From NCBI GenBank assembly GCA_030740295.1, contig JASLXP010000835.1:1-9498 (forward strand): a DNA stretch of 9,498 bases, written 5' to 3'. The notes under the pieces were generated by a model. It was not told where the DNA came from and did no database searches. It saw only the letters and a program-made list of their open reading frames with translations. The stretch comes from Planctomycetota bacterium. GTDB lineage: Bacteria; Planctomycetota; PUPC01; JACPCR01. Of the stretch, positions 1-6,234 are shown one piece after another (position 1 is the first letter of the stretch; every line of letters starts with the position of its first letter). The position numbers and the translations under genes are program-made.

Positions 1-419
1 GCGAAGAGCGTCACTTCCAGTTCATCGGCCAACTCATCTTCACCAAGCCTCTGGTAATCCCAGATGACTTCATCGATGGGGAATGGAATGAGCTGCTGAG
101 CTTCATACTTAACGATGTCCGGGATTCTTTTCTCTTCGACCGGCGGCAGCGGGATGGTCCTGTTGAAAGCGGAACGGCCGGGAATGGCAATCCCGATATG
201 ATCATTTTTTTTCGGCTTGGCCAGCTCCATGAACTCGGCCAACGCTGTCCTGATGTATCGTGTTCTCTCCACCGAATCCGGGTCAGGCTCCATTCCTTCG
301 TAAGGTATTTTTTCAACGCGTTCCAAACGAACGGAACCACCAGCACGACTGATCTTGACGGCCTTCAGGCTCTGATGACCAAGATCAATACCCCAAGCGA
401 CATTAGATCCCTTGAACAT
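1..419 (-). CDS. pilM: Type IV pilus assembly protein PilM, 5' part (runs off left edge)
   Basis: Translating the complement from the ATG at 419-417 gives 139 open codons that continue past base 1. The N-terminus, with AWGIDLGHQSLKAVKI at residues 8-23, matches the first nucleotide-binding strand-loop of the actin-like ATPase fold (PilM/FtsA type). Later segments, IGIAIPGRSAFNRTIPLPPV (75-94) and IVKYEAQQLIPFPIDEVIWD (102-121), are typical of PilM. PilM is a cytoplasmic protein that binds ATP and the PilN tail, linking the type IV pilus or type II secretion inner-membrane platform. A GAGGTG ribosome site lies 5 bases before the start. The rest of the gene, and probably pilN/pilO/pilQ, would lie beyond the left edge; this is inferred from usual gene order. 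The ATPase second half is not visible, so function beyond family membership cannot be judged. Confidence 0.88.
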   Translation of the reverse strand, partial: MFKGSNVAWGIDLGHQSLKAVKISRAGGSVRLERVEKIPYEGMEPDPDSVERTRYIRTALAEFMELAKPKKNDHIGIAIPGRSAFNRTIPLPPVEEKRIPDIVKYEAQQLIPFPIDEVIWDYQRLGEDELADELEVTLF

Positions 420-424
420 CCAAA

Positions 425-430
425 CACCTC
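425..430 (-). promoter_or_regulatory. Ribosome binding site of pilM
   Basis: Read on the minus strand this is GAGGTG, 5 bases before the pilM ATG (419-417). It fixes the start. It also overlaps the TGA stop (431-429) of the tiny ORF upstream, an arrangement that allows translational coupling. Confidence 0.6.
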
Positions 431-482
431 AGCGCAGGTTGTGAACGAGAAACACCATGAGAACCATGATGAGCATGAACAT
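429..482 (-). CDS. Possible 17-residue hydrophobic leader peptide upstream of pilM
   Basis: The minus strand from the ATG at 482-480 reads MFMLIMVLMVFLVHNLR and stops at TGA 431-429, whose last bases run into the pilM ribosome site. The peptide is almost wholly hydrophobic with a short polar/basic C-terminus, as in a minimal single membrane helix. No ribosome site precedes its ATG. A weak promoter-like pair lies just upstream, so translation could be leaderless if that promoter is real. An ORF of this length can arise by chance. The arguments in its favour are the composition and the stop/ribosome-site overlap. Confidence 0.22.
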   Translation of the reverse strand: MFMLIMVLMVFLVHNLR

Positions 483-486
483 TTGT

Positions 487-516
487 AATATGCAGGATAC
501 TCAGACTTTCATGCAA
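487..516 (-). promoter_or_regulatory. Weak promoter-like pair for pilM (minus strand)
   Basis: On the minus strand TTGCAT (516-511) and CATATT (492-487) are separated by 18 bases. They match the sigma-70 consensus at 3 of 6 and 4 of 6 positions. The position is right for pilM, but the match is weak and other placements are possible. Confidence 0.2.
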
Positions 517-723
517 TTTGGTTCAAAGAAGAATCAACGGATTCCCCGAATAAAAGAGATTTTTCAGACCCACCGGGACAGAACTGCTTTTTCAACAGAT
601 TTTCGTTTTAAGCCGGGCGATTGTACGGAGGCACTTGATTGTGTCAAGAGTATGACGGCACGCCATTACAACCCTTTGAATTGATTGTCCTTAAGCCCGA
701 GAATTGTGCCTTCGGCGCGATGT
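517..723. other. Intergenic stretch with no recognised gene
   Basis: This lies between the divergent pilM and DksA-like genes and is part of a stretch of about 350 bases without a convincing gene. Open frames crossing it (198-488 and 457-684, plus strand) lack ribosome sites, resemble no family, and the first overlaps pilM. A small imperfect stem with a TTC loop (GTGCC/GGCGC, around 707-719) precedes the promoter but has no U-run, so it is not a terminator. No RNA gene was recognised. Confidence 0.5.
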
Positions 724-751
724 TTGACTGACGATCCGCTCTCAGTATAAT
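724..751 (+). promoter_or_regulatory. Near-consensus sigma-70 promoter for the DksA-like gene
   Basis: TTGACT (724-729, 5 of 6 to TTGACA) and a perfect TATAAT (746-751) are spaced by 16 bases. Transcription would start near 758, giving a leader of about 73 bases before the ATG at 831. It is the best promoter in the window, and it suggests strong constitutive expression of 831-1688 and perhaps the gene after it. Confidence 0.75.
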
Positions 752-830
752 GCCGCCGATTTTGAGGGGCAGCCAGAGGACATTCACACCATTTGACTAT
801 CTACAATCACCATATTGAGAGACACGAACG

Positions 831-1688
831 ATGAGTAAAAAGGCGAACAGGAAGACCAACTCAAGTAAGGCGAAAAAGAAATCGCCTGCCAAGAAAGCGC
901 CTGCCAAGAAAGCGCCCGCGAAGAAAAGAACGGCAAAGAAAACCGCCAAACCTGCCAGCAAGACCCAAAAGAAATCTCCAAAGAAGAGCACGCCTGCCAA
1001 GAAAGCCACGAGAAAAAGCGCGTCAAAAACAACCAGGAAACCGGCTGCGAAGAAGAAAACCAAAACCGTGGCAAAGGTCACAAAAACCGCCGCTAAGAAG
1101 GCCTCAAAAGCCAAAACGAAGGTAACAGCAAAAAAGGCCGTTTCAAAGAAGGCAACAGCAAAAAAAGCCGTTTCAAAGAAGGCCGTCCGAGAAGTTTCAT
1201 CGGAAACAGTCAAAAAACCGAACGCGAAGGCCGTCGCTGCGGGTAAGACCAGTCAGCGCAAGAGCTTCCTGAATGAGATGCAAACCACTCTTCTCAGCGA
1301 ACTTCAGGACCTCAACGAATTGATCCGCAGGAAGAAAGATGAACACATCAGCCTTCACGGCGGGCGTAATGCAGACACCACCGATACGGCCTCCGAAGCC
1401 CTTGATGACGAGTTGGCATTGCAGATTGCGGAGATTGAGGCTCGCCGCCGAATGATGATACGACAGGCCCTGCAGCATATCGGGGATGGCACGTTCGGCA
1501 TCTGCACTGCATGTGCAGATGCACCGCTAAACCTTTGCAGCACATGCCCATACATTCCTCCGATGCGGCTTAAAGCTGTCCCTTCAGCGCGGCTTTGCAT
1601 CGAGTGCAAGCAGCTCGAAGAGGAGTTTGGACAGCAACACCTGGATTTGCTCAAGGAAGAGGCCCTGGCAAAAATGGGCGACTCTTAG
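831..1688 (+). CDS. Histone H1-like Lys/Ala-rich tail fused to DksA/TraR-type zinc-finger protein
   Basis: The protein has 285 residues. Residues 1 to about 140 are almost only Lys, Ala, Thr, Ser and Pro with PAKKA/AKKA repeats, like eukaryotic H1 tails and bacterial Hc/AlgP-type DNA-binding tails. Residues 143-270 are DksA-like. Two helices (about 146-172 and 187-217) flank a tip DTTDTAS (182-188), which aligns with the DxxDxA of DksA that reaches into the RNA polymerase secondary channel. A zinc finger follows (225-259). The finger is unusual: CTAC (225-228) and CIEC (256-259) are 27 residues apart instead of the usual 17, and the insertion brings an extra CSTC (236-239). Likely role, by family: binding DNA through the tail and RNA polymerase through the DksA part. 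Only a poor ribosome site (GAGAG) is visible before the ATG. A strong promoter lies about 80 bases upstream. The domain calls are firm; the cellular role is inferred. Confidence 0.88.
   Translation: MSKKANRKTNSSKAKKKSPAKKAPAKKAPAKKRTAKKTAKPASKTQKKSPKKSTPAKKATRKSASKTTRKPAAKKKTKTVAKVTKTAAKKASKAKTKVTAKKAVSKKATAKKAVSKKAVREVSSETVKKPNAKAVAAGKTSQRKSFLNEMQTTLLSELQDLNELIRRKKDEHISLHGGRNADTTDTASEALDDELALQIAEIEARRRMMIRQALQHIGDGTFGICTACADAPLNLCSTCPYIPPMRLKAVPSARLCIECKQLEEEFGQQHLDLLKEEALAKMGDS
884..928 (+). repeat. 15-bp tandem repeat inside the Lys/Ala-rich tail
   Basis: GCCTGCCAAGAAAGC occurs exactly at 884-898 and 899-913, with a degenerate third copy at 914-928. It encodes PAKKA-type units of the histone-like tail. 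The repeat length is a multiple of three, so copy changes would lengthen or shorten the tail without breaking the frame. Confidence 0.85.
1124..1183 (+). repeat. 30-bp tandem duplication inside the Lys/Ala-rich tail
   Basis: The 30 bases at 1124-1153 are repeated at 1154-1183 with one difference (G at 1135, A at 1165). Each copy encodes one ten-residue TAKKAVSKKA-like unit. The near identity suggests a recent in-frame duplication. Confidence 0.9.
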
Positions 1689-1784
1689 CCCCGCAAATCG
1701 CGGCTTGGACTAAACTCCTGCCCAGTTCTTTCGAGAATCCTGGAGCAAAAGGTTCTTTCAATAAATTATGGCTGAGGAATTCCC

Positions 1785-1801
1785 GGCGCGAAATCCGCGC
1801 C
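1785..1801 (+). other. Small hairpin in the leader of the acidic/basic protein gene
   Basis: GGCGCG (1785-1790) and CGCGCC (1796-1801) form a perfect 6-bp GC-only stem with a 5-base loop AAATC. It ends 21 bases before the ribosome site and is not followed by a U-run, so it does not look like a terminator. It could stabilise or separate the downstream message, or be incidental. Confidence 0.4.
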
Positions 1802-1822
1802 CCACACCTGCGTACCCAGACC

Positions 1823-1828
1823 AGGAGA
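1823..1828 (+). promoter_or_regulatory. Ribosome binding site deciding the start at 1835
   Basis: AGGAGA lies 6 bases before the ATG at 1835-1837. It is the strongest ribosome site in the window. The open frame extends back to 1595, but that extension overlaps the DksA-like gene, so this site settles the start. Confidence 0.8.
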
Positions 1829-1834
1829 ATTCCT

Positions 1835-2887
1835 ATGGCCTCGCTCAACAACATAAGCCTCTTCACCGCGGCCGGTGTCCTCTTCCCCGTTAAAGCTCAC
1901 CCCGACACCGGCAATGACACCCCTCCCGCATACGACGATATCGATGTCGATTCGGGTTACGGGGATGAAGCAGTCATAAGTGACTATGCTGAAAATCATT
2001 ACGGCGCCGATCTGGATGGGTTCAGACCGGTCGAGATCCCCGGCGATGACGGTGACAACGTCACCATCTACGTCCACGAAGACGATCTTGATGACATCCC
2101 GTCTGATTTCCTCCATCCCGTCGATGAGATAGACGAATCCGGCTATCATCGATACGACCCGGTTGATGACGATGCGGACGATGATTATGTCCCCAGCTTC
2201 CCGGAAATCGACGATATTGATCCTGCGCACACGCTTCCTAACTCCCGCCGTACCAGGCGGATAGACGCGCTCCACCGGCTGGAACGCCGCCATCACCGCA
2301 TTAAGGGCTTGCTGGAAAAGATCCACCACCTCGAAGAGAGGGCCCACGGTCTCAGAAAGACAGCGAAAGAGCAGCGCATCGCAGGCAAACATCTGGTCAA
2401 AGGCCACACCGCGTCTGATCTCATTGATCATTCACACAAGATCGTGAACAGGGCAGATTCCCGGGCCGATGCCCGCGAATCCCACGCGGAGGATCTCATC
2501 GATCAGGCAAGATACCTCAGGAGACTCGGTGGACCAAAGAATCGCGCTCGCGCACGGTTCAAGATCAAACTCGCCAAGTTCCTCAAGAAAACCGCTGGAA
2601 CCATCCGAGACAACGCGTACAACAAGGCCGACAATCTGCGGAGAGACGCCAAACACGTTCAACGTGCCATGGATAAGTTCGGCCTCAACGACGATGACCC
2701 CAAATCCGAGCTCCGCCACGCGGGCCGGCACCTGCTCGAACATGCCAAGGAAAAGGAGACGTTCGCCAACACTATGCTTCGCCGAGCCCATCGCGCCCGC
2801 AAGTTCCTCCGCAAGCTCTTGGACCGTGTGCACGGCCACATCCACTCTCTCTCCGGGCATGTGGGGGAGATAGACATCCACGCTTGA
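1835..2887 (+). CDS. Unrecognised charge-segregated protein (acidic N-half, basic helical C-half)
   Basis: The protein has 350 residues with no cysteine, and I recognise no family. Residues 1-21 are mildly hydrophobic (ISLFTAAGVLFPVKA) and might be a weak signal peptide, but the start lacks Lys/Arg. Residues 22-132 are extremely acidic: by hand count 37 Asp/Glu against 2 Lys/Arg, with runs such as DDDADDD (111-117). From residue 138 (RRTRR) to the end it is rich in Arg, Lys, His and Ala in long helix-like stretches, probably coiled coil, with HH pairs and HGHIH near the C-terminus. It lies 146 bases after the DksA-like gene on the same strand with no clear terminator between, so co-transcription is plausible. 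The two halves could bind each other, or the basic half could bind nucleic acid and the acidic half shield it; both ideas are inference. The gene ends 15 bases from the convergent membrane-protein gene. Confidence 0.75.
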   Translation: MASLNNISLFTAAGVLFPVKAHPDTGNDTPPAYDDIDVDSGYGDEAVISDYAENHYGADLDGFRPVEIPGDDGDNVTIYVHEDDLDDIPSDFLHPVDEIDESGYHRYDPVDDDADDDYVPSFPEIDDIDPAHTLPNSRRTRRIDALHRLERRHHRIKGLLEKIHHLEERAHGLRKTAKEQRIAGKHLVKGHTASDLIDHSHKIVNRADSRADARESHAEDLIDQARYLRRLGGPKNRARARFKIKLAKFLKKTAGTIRDNAYNKADNLRRDAKHVQRAMDKFGLNDDDPKSELRHAGRHLLEHAKEKETFANTMLRRAHRARKFLRKLLDRVHGHIHSLSGHVGEIDIHA

Positions 2888-2902
2888 TCTGAGGTTATCC
2901 GC

Positions 2903-4876
2903 CTAAAACGCGCTCACATAAATCCGCGTACCCAACCAGATGTTCAGGCCGTTGCTGATGATCACCAGCACCATCTGCCCGACAATCAGGCCAAGAAAGA
3001 ACGGCACGAATTGCCGGTAAAGCCGGACTCCGCCATACCGCATCACGAGGACCTTTGTTACCCAGGCTATCAGGAACATCCCCCACATGTGACGGGTGGC
3101 CGGCGTTTGCGAAATGGCATACCCCAGCGGATTGATTGGCCAGAACCAGTACAGACTGCGGCACAAATTCAGCCCGGCAGAAATGACAAAACCTGCAACC
3201 ACGGCGGATATCGCGTACCAGTCCACCCCGGTCGCAGATTTCATGAAGCCCACAGCAGACCGAAAGCTGGCCTGGGGCGACCGGCGGATGTATGAGTGAA
3301 ACTGGTCCGCGCCCTGAACGTACATGACGTGAAACAGAGTCCACAACCCGACCACACAGCCGACGATGAGTGCACCGAAAAGAACCTTCATCAGGTCACG
3401 CCGCCGCACCCCGGTCTCCTGCGCAAACTTCAGTCCCTCGAGTTGCGTGGCCATCAGCATCGGGAAATAGCTCATCGACAGAAAGGCCATCGGGCCCAGA
3501 TGAGCCAGGGATGACGTGCTGTAGGAAGATGTCCCCGTCATGGAAACCAGCATCACGTCCGGCCGGTAAGGTTTGATCCCGTAGAGCGGCACGCCTGCGC
3601 TGGCACGAATGCGCGCATAGGTAATGGCCAGCACCACGAGCATGATGAGAAACGCACAGACCGCGCCTCCAAACATTCCTCCGAGCATCAGCCACACAAC
3701 GATGAAAGCCGCGCTGCCGAGCACGCCAGAGCAGGCCCACCGCATCCGTATCATTTGTGAATCGGGCTCTTTTCCCGTTAGCGAGCTGCAGACGCGAAGC
3801 ACATGCTTCCTGGCCATCCACAGGCTCAAAATCGCAAAGAAAAGGAACGCGCCGGCCGCCTGTTCAGAGTGATACGGGAATCGCGCCAGGCTGCCGGCCA
3901 TGTCCGTTCCCCGCAGTTCGCCCAATCCAAGGGCAGCACCAAATATCCTTTGCGCGGACTTGAAGAATTCGAATACCCAGATACCGAGGCTCACATCCGT
4001 CGGCGCGAGGAATGCAATACCCAAAGCGACCGGACGGTAGGACATTGCCATGTTCCCCGCGCTCCAGGGAGCAGTTTTGAATCCGGTATTCCAGAACAGC
4101 TTCAAGCCCGGAAAGTCCGGATAGAACGCCTTCCCAAACGATGGCCCGTTCATGAAGATTGAGACCAGCAGTCCGAGCTTCAGCGACGAGCTGCCCAGCA
4201 ACCCCTTTTCGAAAATTCGGCTGTTACCTTCGGCGCCGGTGGTCAGCTCGAGGGGTGGTGTGACCAGGGGGAATTTCAAACGCTCGGCAACGCACCACTG
4301 CTCCTCGACAACCAGCGCGAGAGACCAGGTGAATGTATAAACCGCGCCCACCAGCAGTCCCCACTTCAGCATCGGCAACAGCCATCCCCGGATCATGGGC
4401 AACATGTATGCTCGATAGCTTTCATCCGCATCGGCACCATTGAACATTTTTCGGATCAGCTCCTGATCCTGCGGCGCTGCCCAGGACGGCACCTTCGCCA
4501 GCACCAATGCAAAATCATTGCTGCTCGAAGCATAAAAATAGCCTCCCGCCAGATGCATGACGAGCTGTTGAATCAGCCCGTACGAGGCAAGAGCCACCGT
4601 GATGAGGAGAAACACGTAGATCAGCAGAACCTCTTCCCGTGGCAGCCAGTGTCTTCGCCCCGCGGATTTCAGTCCCGCGTGTACCAGCGCCAGAATAAAA
4701 AGGCCCGCAATTGCCGGCGGAGGCAGCGCGCTCGATACCGCAAAAAGGCCCTCACGAAGAACGAGCTCTGCATACTGCAACCAGAACGCAAACGGCACCG
4801 ATAAAAACGTTCCAATAAGGATGACACGGAAAACGTTTACCGGCCTCCGCTCATCGGACTGCAAATCCTCTGTCAT
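2903..4876 (-). CDS. Large polytopic membrane protein, DUF6785/DUF6784-like
   Basis: The protein has 657 residues from ATG 4876 (660 from an alternative GTG at 4885). Hydrophobic segments suggest 13-14 membrane helices, the first near residues 18-38 after a short charged cytoplasmic start. The last third holds a pattern I associate with the DUF6785/DUF6784 proteins of Planctomycetota and related phyla: WPINPLGYAIS, then VMRYGGVRLYRQFVPFFLGL, then a final helix. The fold resembles oligopeptide-transporter-like carriers, so a transport role in the inner membrane is plausible, but no substrate is known to me. The ATG at 4876 has AGG only three bases upstream (GAGGAACATG); the GTG at 4885 has no ribosome site, so the ATG is preferred. 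It is convergent with the gene on its left and divergent from the kinase, so it appears to be transcribed alone. Confidence 0.8.
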   Translation of the reverse strand: MTEDLQSDERRPVNVFRVILIGTFLSVPFAFWLQYAELVLREGLFAVSSALPPPAIAGLFILALVHAGLKSAGRRHWLPREEVLLIYVFLLITVALASYGLIQQLVMHLAGGYFYASSSNDFALVLAKVPSWAAPQDQELIRKMFNGADADESYRAYMLPMIRGWLLPMLKWGLLVGAVYTFTWSLALVVEEQWCVAERLKFPLVTPPLELTTGAEGNSRIFEKGLLGSSSLKLGLLVSIFMNGPSFGKAFYPDFPGLKLFWNTGFKTAPWSAGNMAMSYRPVALGIAFLAPTDVSLGIWVFEFFKSAQRIFGAALGLGELRGTDMAGSLARFPYHSEQAAGAFLFFAILSLWMARKHVLRVCSSLTGKEPDSQMIRMRWACSGVLGSAAFIVVWLMLGGMFGGAVCAFLIMLVVLAITYARIRASAGVPLYGIKPYRPDVMLVSMTGTSSYSTSSLAHLGPMAFLSMSYFPMLMATQLEGLKFAQETGVRRRDLMKVLFGALIVGCVVGLWTLFHVMYVQGADQFHSYIRRSPQASFRSAVGFMKSATGVDWYAISAVVAGFVISAGLNLCRSLYWFWPINPLGYAISQTPATRHMWGMFLIAWVTKVLVMRYGGVRLYRQFVPFFLGLIVGQMVLVIISNGLNIWLGTRIYVSAF

Positions 4877-5000
4877 GTTCCTCACAACATATTAAGGCCA
4901 TTGCTAAAACCAGATCGGCATTGGCGTTTTCAATGATCCGCAGGCGTTCTTCAAACCGGCTTTGTCTGATAGAAACTTCAAACCTCATCGTTGACAATGA

Positions 5001-5035
5001 CAACCGTCAACCATTAGCCATCAACCAACAACCAT
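5001..5035 (+). repeat. Five-copy heptamer tandem array before the kinase gene
   Basis: The units CAACCGT, CAACCAT, TAGCCAT, CAACCAA and CAACCAT follow one another without gaps, with period 7. The array ends 8 bases before the kinase ATG (5044), where a ribosome site would normally sit; no purine-rich site is visible. A TTGACA (4991-4996) directly precedes it, without a convincing -10 partner. The array sits in the 167-base divergent region between the membrane-protein and kinase genes. Confidence 0.85.
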
Positions 5036-5043
5036 ATTCTTCA

Positions 5044-6150
5044 ATGGCGATCCGGTTCGATTGCAGCAATCCGGAATGCTTCAAAAAGCTGTCGACCTCA
5101 GACGAGCATGTCGGGCGCCAGATTCATTGCCCGGCCTGCGGGTCGGCGGTACAGGTACCCAGTCCTGATGAGCTTGGCCGGCCTGAACAGATTGGACCAT
5201 ATCGGGTGATCCGAGAGCTTGGTGAAGGCGGCACGGGCAATGTCTTCGAAGCGGCCGGGGAAAAGGACGCACGTTTCGCGTTGAAGTGGCTCTCGGTCAA
5301 GGCCAGCCGGAATCAGAGCTACGTCCAGCGTTTTCAGCGAGAGGCAAACGCCGCGGCCACCTTGAACCATCCCAATCTCGTTCACGTACACGAAACAGGT
5401 GAACATGAGAAGAGACCGTACCTCGTCATGGATTTCATCGGAGGCAAAACGGCGAAACAGGTCATCGACGAAGAAGGCAAGATCTCTGTAGAAAAATCTC
5501 TTGAAATCGGAACAGCCGTCGCCGCCGCATTGCAGCACGCATACAAGCAATCCTTCATTCATCGAGATATCAAGCCCGAGAATATCCTGCTGACGCCCAA
5601 TGGACAGACGAAGCTCACCGACCTCGGCCTGGCAAAGAATTTCGAAGAAGACATCCGAGTCACTGAGTCAGGCACTGGCGTCGGCACGCCTTATTACATG
5701 GCCCCCGAGCAGAGCATGGACGCGGCCCATTCGGATTATCGCGCCGACATCTATTCCCTGGGCATCACTATGCTCCACATGATGACCGGCCGGCTGCCGT
5801 ACGAAGGCCGCAACGCGATGGAAGTCATCCGCGGCCACGTTCAGCGTCCCCTGCCCACGGGCCAGGAACTGGGGCATTCGCTGCCCGAAGGAGTCGAGCT
5901 GTTATTGCACAAGATGTGCGCCAAGAAGCCGGACTATCGTCATCAATCGTACGCCGAACTGCTGGAAGCCATGGCCCGCGTGCGTGAAGGCAAACTGCCG
6001 GTAGCCGCGCTGCCACGTCAGTCACGTTCTGGCGCCGCTATCACCATCATGCTGATCCTGTTCATCCTTACGACCATCGGCATTCTGGTAATGGCCAAAT
6101 CAGACGAAGGACTTCTCGCAGAGATCCTGCGATGGTTTGAGATGGAGTAA
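5044..6150 (+). CDS. Membrane-anchored Ser/Thr protein kinase with N-terminal zinc ribbon
   Basis: The protein has 368 residues. Residues 1-39 form a zinc ribbon with Cys7, Cys12, Cys29 and Cys32 (first knuckle CX4C, second CPAC), a type often found before kinases in PVC bacteria. The kinase domain spans about 53-315. It has the glycine loop GEGGTG (60-65), Lys81 in ALKW, helix-C Glu100, HRDIKPEN (173-180), DLG (193-195, in place of DFG), APE (220-222) and Asp235 in DIYSLG. All catalytic residues are present, so it should be active. One membrane helix (about 331-351) leaves a short C-terminal tail of about 17 residues outside, with no large sensor domain. The frame stays open back to 4921, but MAIRFDC is the usual beginning of this zinc ribbon, so 5044 is chosen despite the missing ribosome site. 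Substrates are unknown. It is convergent with the receiver-domain gene. Confidence 0.88.
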   Translation: MAIRFDCSNPECFKKLSTSDEHVGRQIHCPACGSAVQVPSPDELGRPEQIGPYRVIRELGEGGTGNVFEAAGEKDARFALKWLSVKASRNQSYVQRFQREANAAATLNHPNLVHVHETGEHEKRPYLVMDFIGGKTAKQVIDEEGKISVEKSLEIGTAVAAALQHAYKQSFIHRDIKPENILLTPNGQTKLTDLGLAKNFEEDIRVTESGTGVGTPYYMAPEQSMDAAHSDYRADIYSLGITMLHMMTGRLPYEGRNAMEVIRGHVQRPLPTGQELGHSLPEGVELLLHKMCAKKPDYRHQSYAELLEAMARVREGKLPVAALPRQSRSGAAITIMLILFILTTIGILVMAKSDEGLLAEILRWFEME

Positions 6151-6234
6151 TGAGTATGTTCGGGTCCGGAAACTGAAACCGCCCTAAGATTAAGGCCCTG
6201 GACTTCATCTCCCAGATTCAGTGCTTGGCCGCGG

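Noticed and set aside
11..346. 111-codon minus-strand frame at the left edge
   Set aside because: It is a shadow in another frame of pilM, which is itself open through the edge and has recognisable motifs.
797..1213. Phe/Ala-rich 138-codon frame on the minus strand
   Set aside because: It is the complement of the Lys-rich repeats (AAG/AAA read as CTT/TTC/TTT). Its apparent hydrophobicity is a codon mirror effect.
1689..1706. Possible terminator after the DksA-like gene (AGCCCCGC AAAT CGCGGCT)
   Set aside because: The stem has mismatches and there is no following U-run.
1595..1834. N-terminal extension of the charge-segregated protein
   Set aside because: It overlaps the end of the DksA-like gene and lacks family likeness. 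The AGGAGA site before 1835 gives a far better start.
1766..2881. Two abutting open frames on the minus strand (1766-2431 and 2432-2881), opposite the charge-segregated gene
   Set aside because: They share one frame, split by a single stop. The Ile/Val-rich product is the mirror of Asp codons (GAT/GAC read backwards as ATC/GTC). No ribosome site or family was found, while the plus strand has an excellent ribosome site.
4949..4984. Two CTTCAAACC direct repeats 27 bases apart in the divergent region, as operator half-sites
   Set aside because: Only 9 bases each, with no symmetry and no regulator gene nearby, so chance is a sufficient explanation.
4921..5043. N-terminal extension of the kinase
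   Set aside because: The product is unlike any kinase N-terminus, is partly encoded by the heptamer repeats, and precedes the normal MAIRF start of the zinc ribbon.
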